Assembly (NCBI GenBank): GCA_002179805.1 | Contig: NAVB01000225.1 | Coordinates: 1 to 64,000 of the forward strand | Origin: Acanthamoeba lenticulata | Lineage: Eukaryota > Discosea > Longamoebia > Acanthamoebidae | Length of the DNA stretch: 64,000 bases | Reading direction: 5' to 3' | Part shown: positions 1-10,711 of the stretch, one piece after another | Position numbering within the stretch: the stretch's first letter is position 1 | Layout of the letters: each line of letters begins with the position of its first letter | Position numbers and translations under genes: made by a program | The notes under the pieces: generated by a model | Told to the model about the DNA's origin: nothing | Databases searched by the model: none | The model's input: the letters and a program-made list of their open reading frames with translations, nothing else

Positions 1-169
1 TCAGCATTCCGTTTCGCGCTTGATCTCACCTGTTGTCAACAATTCTCTCGTCATCAGGATTCGTGATTACAACGCGAAGAAGTCGATCACGACCTCATCC
101 ACCATCGACGAGTACGCCGAGAGGCAGCTGCGCCTGGCCAAGGAGGCGCCTCTGGCCTTTGACCAGTAA
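1..169 (+). CDS. 3' end of an unidentified protein-coding gene (partial)
   Basis: The last coding exon appears to start after an AG near position 57 and runs in frame to a TAA at 167-169. The readable C-terminus is short and charged, beginning with a DYNAKKS motif and ending EAPLAFDQ. The 5' part lies outside the window and I do not recognise the family. The codons are GC-rich like the neighbouring genes, and the next gene converges on it from the opposite strand with its stop at 312. Both the exon and its reading frame are inferred from coding appearance and a plausible upstream acceptor only. Confidence 0.4.
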   Translation, partial: QHSVSRLISPVVNNSLVIRIRDYNAKKSITTSSTIDEYAERQLRLAKEAPLAFDQ

Positions 170-311
170 GAACGGGGAGGGAGAAAAAGGAGCAACGACC
201 GGTTGGGAGTACGTCAGAGAACACTGTGTTCTTTCTCATCTTCTTCTTGCTCCTTCTGGGAATACAAAGTTCAACTCAACTCGACGCGTTGAGATTTTTT
301 TTTTTTTGGAA

Positions 312-804
312 TTAGGCGCTCGGCTTGGCGGGCTGGGCCGAGGGTGAGGGGTCATCGCAGGGGAAGTTGTTGAAGGCCTTCTGGAAGCACGGGCAGCAGG
401 TGTCAGAGCCGGTGCCGATGCACTCGAAGCAATCCGACGGGTCGGCCTCGAAGTTCTTGCAGGGGTCCTGGCACTTGGCCATGGCGGCGGCGCAGGAGAG
501 GGCCAGGTGCATGGTGCACTTCTTGGGGTCGGTGGTGCTGGTTCGAGGCAAAGGGGAGTCGTAAGAGGGCGCCAAAGGAGAAAATCAGCGACTCAAGAAA
601 GAAAGAATATACAGCATATCAACGGTCTTCTTGAACCAGTGGGCCTCCTCGGCGTTGAGGTTCTTGATGGAGCTCATCACATTGCTGAACAAAGGGGACC
701 TTAGTCCAGATAGTTACATTCCATCACCAAGTACTGACGCACCCCGAAGCAAGGCAAACGGCAAAGAGGCAAGCGAAAACCACAAAAACAGCGATAACCT
801 TCAT
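312..804 (-). CDS. Small secreted cysteine-rich protein (119 aa)
   Basis: Three exons (804-743, 684-613, 537-312) join cleanly to 120 codons including the stop. The first encodes a typical signal peptide: MKV followed by a hydrophobic run ending ACLFAVCLASG. The mature part has ten cysteines, mostly in the last exon (DPC, DCFEC, DTCCPC, FPC), then a Pro/Ser/Ala-rich tail. This pattern suggests a disulfide-bonded extracellular or lysosomal protein. Introns begin GTGCGT and GTATAT and end CAG. No known family is recognised. The ATG is chosen because it directly precedes the signal peptide. Confidence 0.7.
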
Positions 805-1011
805 CTTGTGTTGTTGAACGTATGACCCTTCACAATTCTCATGATCCTTTTTTAGGTGTCGACTCTTTAATGACGTCAGCGGTCGGTGGGATTTCGCCAG
901 CGCTTCTGGTCACGAGACACAAGTCACGCTTCGCTGTGACCAGTCTGTTTTGGTGTGCCTCTTTAATCCTTCTTCAAGCACTCTCATCCAAACACCAACA
1001 CACACACAACA

Positions 1012-1372
1012 ATGTCGAGGCCTGGAGGACTTAAGGAAACGCGCCCCGCTGACGACGAGGTCAACCTGATTGTCGCTAGCGTCAAGCCGGACATCGAGAA
1101 CAAGGCTGGTAGGACCTTCTCCGAGTTCAAGCCAGTGTCTTACACCACCCAGGTACTTAACGCAAAGCTTCCTCTTCAAGGAGGCGTTGAATTTGCTCAC
1201 CGAGGAGGGGATCTTTGCACAGGTCGTGGCAGGCACCAACTTTTTTGTCAAAATTGCTGTTGGTGACGGCGAGTTCATTCACGCCCGCATCTACCGCGAC
1301 CTGCAAAGGAATGTCAGCGTTCACTCTGTGCAGACAAGCAAGGCTGAGACTGACGAAATCGAGTACTTCTGA
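1012..1372 (+). CDS. Stefin-type cystatin (cysteine protease inhibitor)
   Basis: Two exons (1012-1152 and 1223-1372) give a 96-residue protein. After splicing the central loop reads QVVAGTNFFVKI, the QxVxG signature that inserts into the active site of papain-like proteases; near the start comes PGGLKETRPAD, like the N-terminal trunk of stefins. No signal peptide is present and there are no cysteines to form disulfides, so it resembles the cytosolic stefin A/B class rather than secreted cystatins. It probably protects the cytoplasm from leaked cathepsins. A possible AATAAA polyadenylation signal follows the stop at about 1402. The ATG follows a CAACA context and fits the family length. Confidence 0.9.
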
Positions 1373-1700
1373 GCTGTTTCCCAATTGATTCTAACTCGGT
1401 AAATAAAATCTCTACACTGCATAAATCTCTTCTTCCTCTGCTCGTGTGCTTCCTTCTGGCCTCTTTGTGACCGCAGGCGAGTGGAGATGATTTATTTATT
1501 TATTACACGATAAGACTTGGGCCGTTAATCAAAAGGGGACGACGAGACCAACAGCACAACCGCAACACGGCCGCCAAGAGGGAAGATGAGGAAAAAGAGG
1601 AAATAGATGCAGAGAGGAAGGAGAGAATTCATGCGTGCGCGAGGGCCGCTGCTGTGCGTGATGTGTGTTTCGTCTCTTGTAAAAGATGACGATGGTATCA

Positions 1701-4700
1701 TCACTTCTGGACGACGATCCGCGGGAGGGCGACATCGGGCGGGCACTGGGAGAAGGGCGGCTCGATGAGAAGGCCGTTCTCGTAGATGACCCTGATGACC
1801 CCGTCCTTCTCGCTCTTGGCCTCGGCCAGCTTGAGCACGCCCTCCCCGTGCCTTCGGTCGTCCTTCCACTCGCCCGTGTACGTCATCCCGTTCGTGTACG
1901 TGAACGTGCCCTGCCCGCACCGCTGTGTTGTGTTGTTGTGTGTTATCGACCCCGACTTGTTAACGTCATGAAGTTGTTGATGCCATCGTCACGGCCTTCC
2001 ACTATATTCAAAAGATAAGAGGATGATTAATGGCCGTACCATGTCGTTGACCCAGTCGCCGTTGTAGACGCCCGTGGCGTCGGTGAGGATGCCCTTGCCC
2101 TCGCGCACGTCGTTTACCCAGTCGCCCACGTACTTGGTGCTCTCATCAGGCGTCGTGAACACGCCCTGGTTGTTGTTGTCGTTGGTGATGTCAATACTTG
2201 AAGATGATGATGCTGATGACGAACGGGAAAGAGGACAAAAAGAAGAAGAAAAAGAGGAAGAGGAGGTGGACGAACCTTGCCGTGCCTCCTGTCCCGCTGC
2301 CAGCTGCCCGAGTACTTGGAACCATTGGCGTAGGTCATGACGCCAGAGCCCTCCTTGCGGCCCTTCACCCACTTGCCGTCGTAGCGCGAGCCATCCGTGT
2401 CGATCCACGTTCCCTTGCCGAACCGCTGTGATAACCATTATCGTCGTCGTTATCATCGTCAGTTTATGGGTCCCTTTCGCCGGAAGAGAAGAGAAGGGGG
2501 AAGGGCAGACCTGGTCCGAGTGCCACTCGCCGTCGTAGGTTTCGCCGTTCTCGCCGTCCCACTCGCCCTTGCCCTCCTTTCGGTCCTCGGCCCACTGGCC
2601 GATGTAAGTGCCCTCCGCCGTGATCAGCGTCCCTGTTGTAATTGTGGTTGTGGTTTGTTGTTGTTGTTGGTTCGTCAGCCCAGCCCGAGCAAAACCTTGG
2701 TGATGGTGATAAAGTGAAGGACGGACCTTGGCCGTAGAGGCGGCCGCCTCGGAGCTCGCCCTCGTACTGGAAGCTGGGCTTGATGTAGATGCCGGTGCCC
2801 TCCATCATATCGTCCTTCCAGTCACCGTCGTACTGGATGGTCTTGCAGAGGGACATGAACTGGCCCTTGCCCTCCCGGAAGTCATTGACCCACTCGCCGA
2901 CGTAGACGTCGCCGTTGCTGTAGGTCATCTTGCCCTGGCCATGCTTGCGCCCGAGGTTCCACTCGCCCTCGTAGGTGCCGGCGAAGCGAGTGACGAGCTT
3001 GCCCATGCCGTGGTACTTGTCGTCCTTCCACTCGCCCTCGTACGAGTTGCCGTCGACGTACTTGATGACGCCCTGGCCCTCGCGCAGGTCGTTGACAAAG
3101 GCGCCCTCAAACGAGTCGCCGTTGGTCCACTTAATGGAGCCCGCGCCGTGCTTCCGGCCCATCTCCCACCCGCCCGTGTAGACGCAGAGGAGCGTGGTCA
3201 GTGTGCCCGCCCCGTGCGGCTTGTCCTTGCACCACTGGCCCTCGTAGGACTCGCCCGTGGCCCACGTCATCTTGCCCTGCCCGTGGAACTTGCCTCGCTC
3301 CCAGTCGCCCTCGTACACCCCCTGTAATACAAATTAATAGAAATAGAATTAAGATTAAAAAATGAGATAAAAAAAACTCGAGTGAATAATGCCCCAAAGA
3401 GAGAGAGAGAGAGAGCCACAGACCTTATCGGCATAGATGTGCTTGCCGACGCCGTCAAACTTGGCGTCGATCCAGGTGCCGTCGTAGGAGGCGCCGTCCT
3501 TAAAGTCGTATTGGAAGCGGCGTCGGGCACAGGAGGCGTCGGTGTAGACGCCCTTCTTCTGGCAGGTGGCGGTGATCCGCTGCTGGAAGCGGTCTACCCA
3601 GAGGGTCTTGTCCTCGCGGTTGACCGATGCGACGAGGAATGTGTTGCCGGGCGCGTTGAGCTGCCACATGAGCTCGGCACTCGTGGTGTCCTTCATGGCG
3701 TCGACCCACACCTGCTCGAGCTGGATGATCTCCTTCATGTCCAGCTTCTTGGCTGACTTGGGCGACGGGCTCGCAAACACCGCCACGTCGGTGAACAGCA
3801 GCAGGTACGTGTACTGCGCCTTGTTTGTGCTCGTCACCGACACCACCCCGTGCTTGACCAATTGTCGGTTCGTGCTTATCATTTTCTAAAGAAGAATTGT
3901 TGTGAGCCACGAAGAAGTAAAAGGGACGAGAGAGGGCAAGCTCGATGTGTACGTGAATGTTGGGGATCTGCTTGGCGAGCTCGTGGACGGCCTTGGTGCT
4001 CTCGGACACCTCCACCGACTGGTTGATCTCGTCGGCAATCTTCTGAATGCCTTCGACGGCGGCCTGCAGGTGGGGGAAGTCCGGGTGCGCCTGCTCGGTG
4101 ACTTCGACCAGCGCCTTGAGGAGCAGAGGGTAGCGCAGCAGCCTCTGGACCGGCGTGATCAGCAGCGCGTTGATGTCGAGCGACGACTTGGACGTCGTTT
4201 GGCACTCCTTGAGGAAGAGGGCCATCTTCTTGTTCTCCTTCTTGTTCTCGATCATCTCGTTAGCGGCCTTGTGGTCGCGGCAGTACGGGATGTAAATCTT
4301 CATGAAAGGCATCTGTGGTAGATGATGGCCAAGTGTGGGATTTGGTTAAAATTGTTTACTCATGTAAACATTAAACTTTAAATAGGCTCAAAAAAGGGCG
4401 GCGGCACAACGTACGTTTCGCGTGAAAATGTCGCCAAGGATGCACTGGTCGTTCCAGCTGATCATCTGTTGTCGGATGGCCGTGAAGAGTTCCCGAGAGA
4501 GGTCGCGGATCTGCTCGATGTTGGAAAAAATCACCCTGATCTCCTTGTCGTTGAATGCCCCCTTGGCCTTGGCTGGCTTCAAATAATCCTGAGAAAATGC
4601 GTTTTTTTTTTGTTATTGTTTTTTGGCGGGTCAGCGCTCGGAGCCCGTCGCCGTGACATGCGCACATCACCTACATACCTCGATGACCACGTCAAGACTG

Positions 4701-6533
4701 GCAAGGTAGGACTCCTCCGTGGTGTAAATCTCCTTTGCGCGATAATCCCTGCCATTTCGCGAGATGAACGATGAGTCCCCATTGGCCGAAAGGGCGCCGC
4801 AACCATGGCAACGGCGCAAAGCAAAGAAGACCAGCCGAGACCAAGCAACGACGAGAGATAAGACGAAAAGAGCAGAGCAGCGCACCTGATGCCAAGGTCC
4901 TTGTTCTCCTTCATGAAGAGGGCTCCCGACAGGTCAACCTGCTCGAGTGGCTGGCATAGGCCACCCCCAACACACGCATGTTGCTCATGCTTAGCCAAGA
5001 CAATCGTAAAGAGGGAGCGAGGAGGGAGGAGCGCGAGGCACCTTGACGCCACCGCTGATGCCGCCGCCGCCACCGGAAGAAGGCGGGCTCAAGGCGATGC
5101 CGCTTCCACCGCCAGACAACGGCGACCGGATGGTGCCGCTGCTGCCGGGCGTGTTGTAGGAGGAGCCAACTGAGACGGGCGTCACACCATACATGCTCTG
5201 GGTCTTGCGCGTGTCGGTGCTTCCTGACGAAAGGGGTGACTTAGGCGCGGAGACGGCAGACGACGACAATGGGGCCATGATGACCGAGCCGCCGCGCGTC
5301 GGCAGCGACTGCGGACTCGGGGCCCCGGTGACATTCATCCCGCTCATGTCCATTGACCGTATTTCTCTTCGGGACAGTGGGCCAGATTCGCTATCGCCAT
5401 CAGGTGAAACTGGGCTTCCTTCGCCCACAGCCGAAGCCAGCGGAGCTGGCAAGCGGATGGTGCCCGAGGGCAACACTGTGGCGTGTTTGGTGTCCAGGCC
5501 ATAAAGATAGGAATGGACAATATAGATTTGTGTAGAATGATGATGTATATAGAAATATACGCATCAAGATATGAACACGGTTGGATATGTATATACGTGA
5601 CACAACAGTTGATGATACAGAGATAGAGTAGATAATGTAGGACGCAACATTGAGCGTAATGATAGCCGGGACGCTGAGCGTTAGATCCCAAACAAGGGAG
5701 GAACGACGAACGAACAAACGAACGAGCGAACAAGGGACGAAACGAAAGGAGGGGCACACGAACTCATAGAGGAAGCCGAGCCTCTGAGCATGGTGGCTTT
5801 GCCAGGCGCGGTGAGATCCGAGGTGATGGCCCTCACCCGCAGCGTGGCGTCTCCGCTGATTTCTACAGGCGCAGTGACGCGGAGGAGTAAGAAACCATCA
5901 TCCGAAGCGTGCACAGCGTCAAAGGAAGGCAAACCTGGTTCGGCGGGCTGAGTGGCGGCCAGCACTTGGACCAACTGTGTGAGCATAGCGCCGAACTTGT
6001 CGGCGTCCTCTGTTGTGACGAAGCTCAATCCGAAAATCGTCTGCCGATCGAGAGAGAACGTGAGGGGCAAGAGGAAGCGCAGGAAAAGGAGGAAAAGCGC
6101 CTCACCTGGCGAAAGCGCCACTGGACGAAGTTGTCTCTCAACTTCTTGTGCACCAAATCGCCTTTGATGGGAGAATTGACATTGTACTGCGAACAGAGAA
6201 GAGGGTAAGTGGAGGATAAGAGAGAGAGCTCCTGAGCTTTAGGACGCACCTGCTTATCGACAACAGACTGTCCAATGACGCGGTAGGCGTTCGTGGCTTG
6301 ATTGTGGAAAATCCAGATGCGAGAGGCGCCACTGTCCTTGGCTACCCAAGTTTTGAGATTGGTGTCGTAGTTGTAAACGGCCGCTTGGAGCTCCAGCAAC
6401 GGAACCTCAGGCGAACTGCAAGAACGGAAGAAATTAGCCACAGCAAGCCCCCTCTCCCTTTCTTCCGCGATCCATTATGCTCCATTCACTAGTTGCGCCT
6501 CGCTGGTGTCATGATAGCCAAACATTACCTCAT
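1701..6533 (-). CDS. Multidomain RhoGEF: WH1/EVH1 - DH - PH - MORN repeats
   Basis: A many-exon gene read right to left. A tiny first exon (6533-6529) encodes the start of MSSPEVPLLELQAAV, beginning a WH1/EVH1 domain that ends QTIFGLSFVTTEDADKF. A Ser/Gly/Pro-rich linker follows (about 5480-5050), then a DH domain (IYTTEESYLASLDVVIE; LLITPVQRLLRYPLLLK), a PH domain (3880-3550), and about 14-15 MORN units to the stop at 1701. DH-PH activates Rho-family GTPases; WH1 binds proline-rich ligands; MORN arrays often bind membranes or form extended scaffolds. The link between the WH1 part and the DH part uses a donor near 5775 and an acceptor near 5480 that keep frame, but the possibility of two adjacent genes is not excluded. 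Expected location: cell cortex. Confidence 0.75.
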
Positions 6534-7814
6534 TATCGTTGGTAGCTGAGAAGATGAGTAAAGATAAGAGAGATCGCGCTTGAGCGGAATCAATCACTTG
6601 CGCCGCTGAAAAAGATCCCCTTTTTTGTTTCTTTAACCTCTGTCCGCTTGCCGGCCGTCCCAAGAAGCAGAAGAGATGAGAAGAGGGGATGGTGTTGTAT
6701 CTTTTCGCCTTTCGTCTTTACGACCGGCGGACACCGGGTGAGTCGTGGGCCGGCTTCGTCTCGCCCACCGAGCAACGCCGCCAGGAAAAAAAGAGGGACC
6801 GCTACTCGCCTACCGCCTTCCTTTTTTCCCTGATTAGTTCCCTTTTCTGCGCTGGCCGAAATGCCTGAGTACCAGCATCTCTGGTACGTTGGGACTTAGT
6901 GGTGAGGGTAGATGGAGTAGAATGCCTGAGCATGGCTTGTTCTTCCACGCCCCGCGGAGGGAGTGGCCCAACCACTGGTTAGTGCCGTGTGACCCGCAAT
7001 GCTTGAAGAGAAGAAGACGTACTGTCATTTGCCCGCCAGTAACAGAACCACGTCCGCTCACGCCCTGCAACACTTGAATGCACATGTCAAGTAGCGATGG
7101 GCAGTCCTTTTTGTTGACTATGCGTCAGCAGCGCAGTGCATACTTCCAGCGCTACCTGCACAAAACAACACTCAGCGGTGATGAAGCTGGAGGTCCTTAA
7201 GGTTCGTGGAATCGGTCATAGCATTGCAACCTCTCGGTTTGTTTACTTGAAGCTCTACAAAGACGTGCCCAGCGTCCAGCACTTCTTCGCCAATGTGTTT
7301 ACTGGCCCTTCTTCTTGGCTTTAAGCCATTCGCCCACTAATGTACTGTGTGAGTGGATACTGGTCTTTACAGTAAGGGAACACCCATGCAGTGCACAGAC
7401 AGCTACACAGTCCTCTATCAGCTGGAAGAGATGCTCACCAAAGGTAAGCATCGAGGAAGATGCACACAACTCAACAGTGTTGAGCCACAACTGCCCTATG
7501 CCTTTCGCCTGGTTGGCGCCGCAACCTTCATTGAAGTTGTTCTTTTGTTTTGAAAATGCGAAGAAAAAAATACTGGCGGGAAGGTGGAAGCAGAGCAGAT
7601 TCTTGCGGTGTGAGAACATGGCTGATGTGAAGGAGGGAGTGCCATTATGCGAGAGTCCTGACCCGTACATATTTTGTCCCTCTTTGCTCACTTAAGAGTC
7701 CTCCAGTCGACCACAATGCTTGGATTGCACCTACTCCTCCAAGGCACTGGATTGCACATCCCTCCAGTGATGGTCGTAAGATTTTCCTTGTTTCGTTTTG
7801 TTGGTGCGAATGAA
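6534..7814. other. Intergenic region between divergent genes, with a possible unresolved small exon set
   Basis: This 1.3-kb stretch separates the starts of the minus-strand RhoGEF and the plus-strand RING/C2H2 gene, so it should hold both promoters. It is less GC-rich than the genes. From 7181 an ATG opens a 48-codon frame beginning MKLEVLKVRGIG, and at 7391-7442 a piece bounded by a CAG and a GTAAGC reads CTDSYTVLYQLEEMLTK. These could be exons of a small gene or a relic, but I could not join them into one frame or to the RING gene. Nothing else is recognised. Confidence 0.3.
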
Positions 7815-9314
7815 ATGCCTGACCCTCCCCCTTGCAGATCTAGCCAAAGGAAGCGCAAAGCTGAGACCCAGCGACCCACGGACGCAGGAAACAACGAGTG
7901 CGGAATCTGCCTATCAACCATCGACGCACGAGGATCACTTTGTTGTGGGCACTCCTTTTGCCTCGAGTGTATTACTGAATGGAGTAAGGTGACGAATCGC
8001 TGCCCACTCTGCCGACAGAGGTTCAACACCATCACCGGCACCGAGAAGCTCATCGAAAATGGAGAGGAAGTTGAGATGGTGTCTGAAATCGCGGTCGAAG
8101 ATCGTTCCATCTCGATAAAGCCAGAAGATCTAGATCCTCTCGACGTGGACTCTGACTCTGACGATGACACCGACACCGACACCGACACCGACAATTTCGA
8201 CGACTACAACTCTGAGGGAACAGAAGAAGGCGAGGTACTGGACGATGAAGACGATGACGACGAATGGCTACTTTCGGCAGCAACCGCTCCGAACCCTGCG
8301 CCCGAGCAGGTGATTGATGCCAACGAGGCCCTGAGGCAGCGGTGGGCACAGGCCGCCCGTCCACGCCGGCGCTACCCATGCCAGCTGTGTGAGAAGTGCT
8401 TCACGAGCGTGGGTGCCCTTTCGCGGCACTCGCTAACCCACACCCAGCAGCGCAACTTTGCCTGCGAAGAGTGCGGCAAGCGCTTCTACTACAAGCAAGG
8501 CCTCGAACGCCACTTGACCTCGCACGCCTACGCTCAGGTTAAGGCTGGCCAAGCCTCCAAGTCCTCGCTGCCGTCGGTGACGCCGACCCGCGTGGCGACG
8601 CCCACCATCATCGACAAGACGACAGGCCGACGGCGCTTCTTGTGCACCCACCCGGGCTGCGGCGCTTCCTTCACCCAGAAGTCCAACTACAACCGCCACC
8701 GACGCGTCATCCACAAGATAGACACAACGACAACCTCAACGCTAATGACAACAACGACTCCAATAATCACCAGTGGCGACGAGGAGCCGACGGCCGCCAC
8801 AGGGCCCGCGTCGCCGCTGCCGACACCGTCGTCGCCGTACATGATGGTGATCGATGTGACGACGGGCAAGAAGCGGTTCGCGTGCACCTTTCCGGGCTGC
8901 AGTGAGTCCTACGCGCACCAGTCCAATCTCTCGCGCCACCGCAAGCAGGCCGCCCACTTCACCATCACCCCCGCCTCTACAGAGCAGCAACAAGGCGCCT
9001 ACGTGACGACAACGCCAGACGGGCGGGACGAGTTGGGCCGCTTCGTGTGCGAAGTCGAGGGCTGCGGCAAGGCGTTTACGTTGCGCAACAACCTCGCGCG
9101 CCACCGGAGGACGGCGCACGGTGGAGTGGCCTTCACGTGCCAGCACTGTGACAAGAGCTTCACCATGATGAGCGACTTAAAACGCCATCTGGCCATCCAC
9201 AGCGACGAAAGGCCGTTCGCGTGCCATCTGTGCGATAGGAGCTTCCGCCAGAAGATTCATCTTACGAATCACCTGCGATCAAAAGCACATGAGGCCGCCA
9301 CCACTCAGTGCTAG
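7815..9314 (+). CDS. RING finger plus seven C2H2 zinc fingers protein
   Basis: A single open frame. From ATG 7815 (MPDPPPC) the protein has an RKRK basic patch, then a C3HC4 RING finger (CGICL, CGHSFCLEC, CPLC), a long acidic segment with Asp-Thr repeats, and seven C2H2 fingers in two groups, the last ending HLRSKAH just before the stop. RING fingers usually confer ubiquitin E3 ligase activity; C2H2 arrays usually bind DNA. A nuclear regulator that ubiquitinates chromatin-bound partners is an inference. The frame stays open upstream to 7674, but the added segment is hydrophobic and looks non-coding, so I prefer the start at 7815. It converges with the mS38 gene 73 bases downstream. Confidence 0.85.
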   Translation: MPDPPPCRSSQRKRKAETQRPTDAGNNECGICLSTIDARGSLCCGHSFCLECITEWSKVTNRCPLCRQRFNTITGTEKLIENGEEVEMVSEIAVEDRSISIKPEDLDPLDVDSDSDDDTDTDTDTDNFDDYNSEGTEEGEVLDDEDDDDEWLLSAATAPNPAPEQVIDANEALRQRWAQAARPRRRYPCQLCEKCFTSVGALSRHSLTHTQQRNFACEECGKRFYYKQGLERHLTSHAYAQVKAGQASKSSLPSVTPTRVATPTIIDKTTGRRRFLCTHPGCGASFTQKSNYNRHRRVIHKIDTTTTSTLMTTTTPIITSGDEEPTAATGPASPLPTPSSPYMMVIDVTTGKKRFACTFPGCSESYAHQSNLSRHRKQAAHFTITPASTEQQQGAYVTTTPDGRDELGRFVCEVEGCGKAFTLRNNLARHRRTAHGGVAFTCQHCDKSFTMMSDLKRHLAIHSDERPFACHLCDRSFRQKIHLTNHLRSKAHEAATTQC

Positions 9315-9386
9315 ATGTATATCGATGTCAAATGTAGCATTGAATTCCATCTGTGTTGTTTCATCTTTCGAGCAGGAAGATTACAC

Positions 9387-9956
9387 CTAAGCCTGCTTGA
9401 GTTTCCTTCGGAGGAAGCGCGTTTCCTTGAGCTTCTTGCGGTGCTTGTGCTTATTCATCTTTCGCGCTCGCTTACGCTTTACGGAATCCATTTCGTATGA
9501 ATCGTGGAGTGGCTCCATTCCCCACATCTGGATGGATCCGTCGGTCCAGGGAAGGGAAACGGGCAGATCGACCATCGAGGCGAACACGTTCGTGTCCTTG
9601 AGGAAAGAAGGCTTGCGCTCAGCGAGGGGATTAAAATTGGCAGGGATGACGCGGCCGTGGTGAAGGCGACCGAGATGGATGGAGAAGAAGCCCTTCGTCT
9701 TGGAATTGTGGAAAGCGTCGTTGATTCTTCCATAGTTAAGCCTCTCCTCGACGGCAGTTGGCTGCGGTGCTAGTGCCAGCAGCTCGTCCATCTTCGGGTC
9801 ACTGTCGGCAGGACCTGCCCCCGAGGTTGAGGAAATGCTCCGTTGGGGAGTGGTGGCAGCCAGCCCACGAAGGGCATGCGATACTGCGGTGCCTCGGTTC
9901 CATAGCGGAGCAGGCGAGCAGGAGAGGCCGCGCCTCGCCCATCCGAACCGCTGCAT
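9387..9956 (-). CDS. Mitochondrial small ribosomal subunit protein mS38 (AURKAIP1/COX24 family)
   Basis: An intronless frame of about 189 residues. The C-terminus carries the diagnostic very basic block SVKRKRARKMNKHKHRKK followed by LKETRFLRRKLKQA, matching the conserved end of mS38 (DUF1713/COX24 C-terminal domain), which packs against rRNA in the mitochondrial small subunit. The N-terminus (MQRFGWARRGLSCSP, rich in Arg/Ser/Ala and free of acidic residues for about 40 residues) looks like a mitochondrial targeting sequence. The frame remains open beyond the chosen ATG, but only 9956 gives a transit peptide. The middle shows little recognisable conservation, as is normal for this family. Confidence 0.8.
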   Translation of the reverse strand: MQRFGWARRGLSCSPAPLWNRGTAVSHALRGLAATTPQRSISSTSGAGPADSDPKMDELLALAPQPTAVEERLNYGRINDAFHNSKTKGFFSIHLGRLHHGRVIPANFNPLAERKPSFLKDTNVFASMVDLPVSLPWTDGSIQMWGMEPLHDSYEMDSVKRKRARKMNKHKHRKKLKETRFLRRKLKQA

Positions 9957-10711
9957 TTTGATTTGTTTGTTCTGCGTGCGTACTTTTCTCCTTCTTTCCT
10001 TGTGCCTGTTTTGCCGGCCTTTCCCGGTCTTTGCCAGTACGCCCAAAACTTCAACAAAGAAAAAAGGAGAAGGACAATTTGCCATTTGCTCTGTCTTCGT
10101 GATGTCAACACAATATTTCCTCATTAGTTTAAGTATGAGCGTGCAATGACTTGTTAATTAGTCTGAAGGGCAGAGCCTTATTTTATTTGTTTACTTTTAT
10201 TATTTTTATTATTTATTTTTTTTTTCTTCCTCCATCTATCGGGCTATGATTAAGAAATTCAACTCTGAACAAGCTCGCGTACGCCTGCTTTTTGACGACC
10301 CAGAATGGATATATGAGCCCAAATTCCTTCGATACGTTTCTATGGCCCATGCGGAGATGAACTTTGTAGCAACACACAGTTTTATTTCACAATTAAAGAA
10401 GCCACTTGATCTCATCAGCACGCAAGCGGTTCCTCGCGGTGTGATGGTTGGCGCGTTCCCTCTCTCTGCCTCCTCTTCCTTCTCTCGAGCGAACCCCGCA
10501 AGACGAGCTTCAAAACTTCGCTTCTTTTGGTACACTCTCTGCTGCTTGTGGCCATCATCCTCGACATCTTTGTCTCCTCCTCGTTGTTGCTACATTGGCT
10601 CCTTCAGACACCAATGCGACGACGACGATGCTTCTTCCGGTTTCCTCCTTGCTTCTTGTCCACCATCAACTCTTCCATTTCCTCCAGTTGCAGCTCCTCC
10701 TTCTTCAGCGC
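9957..10711. other. Intergenic region with AT-rich tract
   Basis: This stretch lies between the start of the mS38 gene and the 3' end of the Rac-FYVE gene, both on the minus strand. It should hold the mS38 promoter and the Rac-FYVE 3' untranslated region. Positions 10175-10225 are almost pure A/T with a long T run, in strong contrast to the surroundings. A plus-strand frame starting at ATG 10246 is open for 163 codons, but its codon use differs from real genes here and its second half is antisense-like low complexity, so I do not call it. Confidence 0.4.

Noticed and set aside
2728..3327. Plus-strand open frame of 199 codons rich in Leu, Ala and Val
   Set aside because: It is the antisense shadow of the MORN-repeat exon; the regular LALVxxA pattern is simply the complement of the MORN codons.
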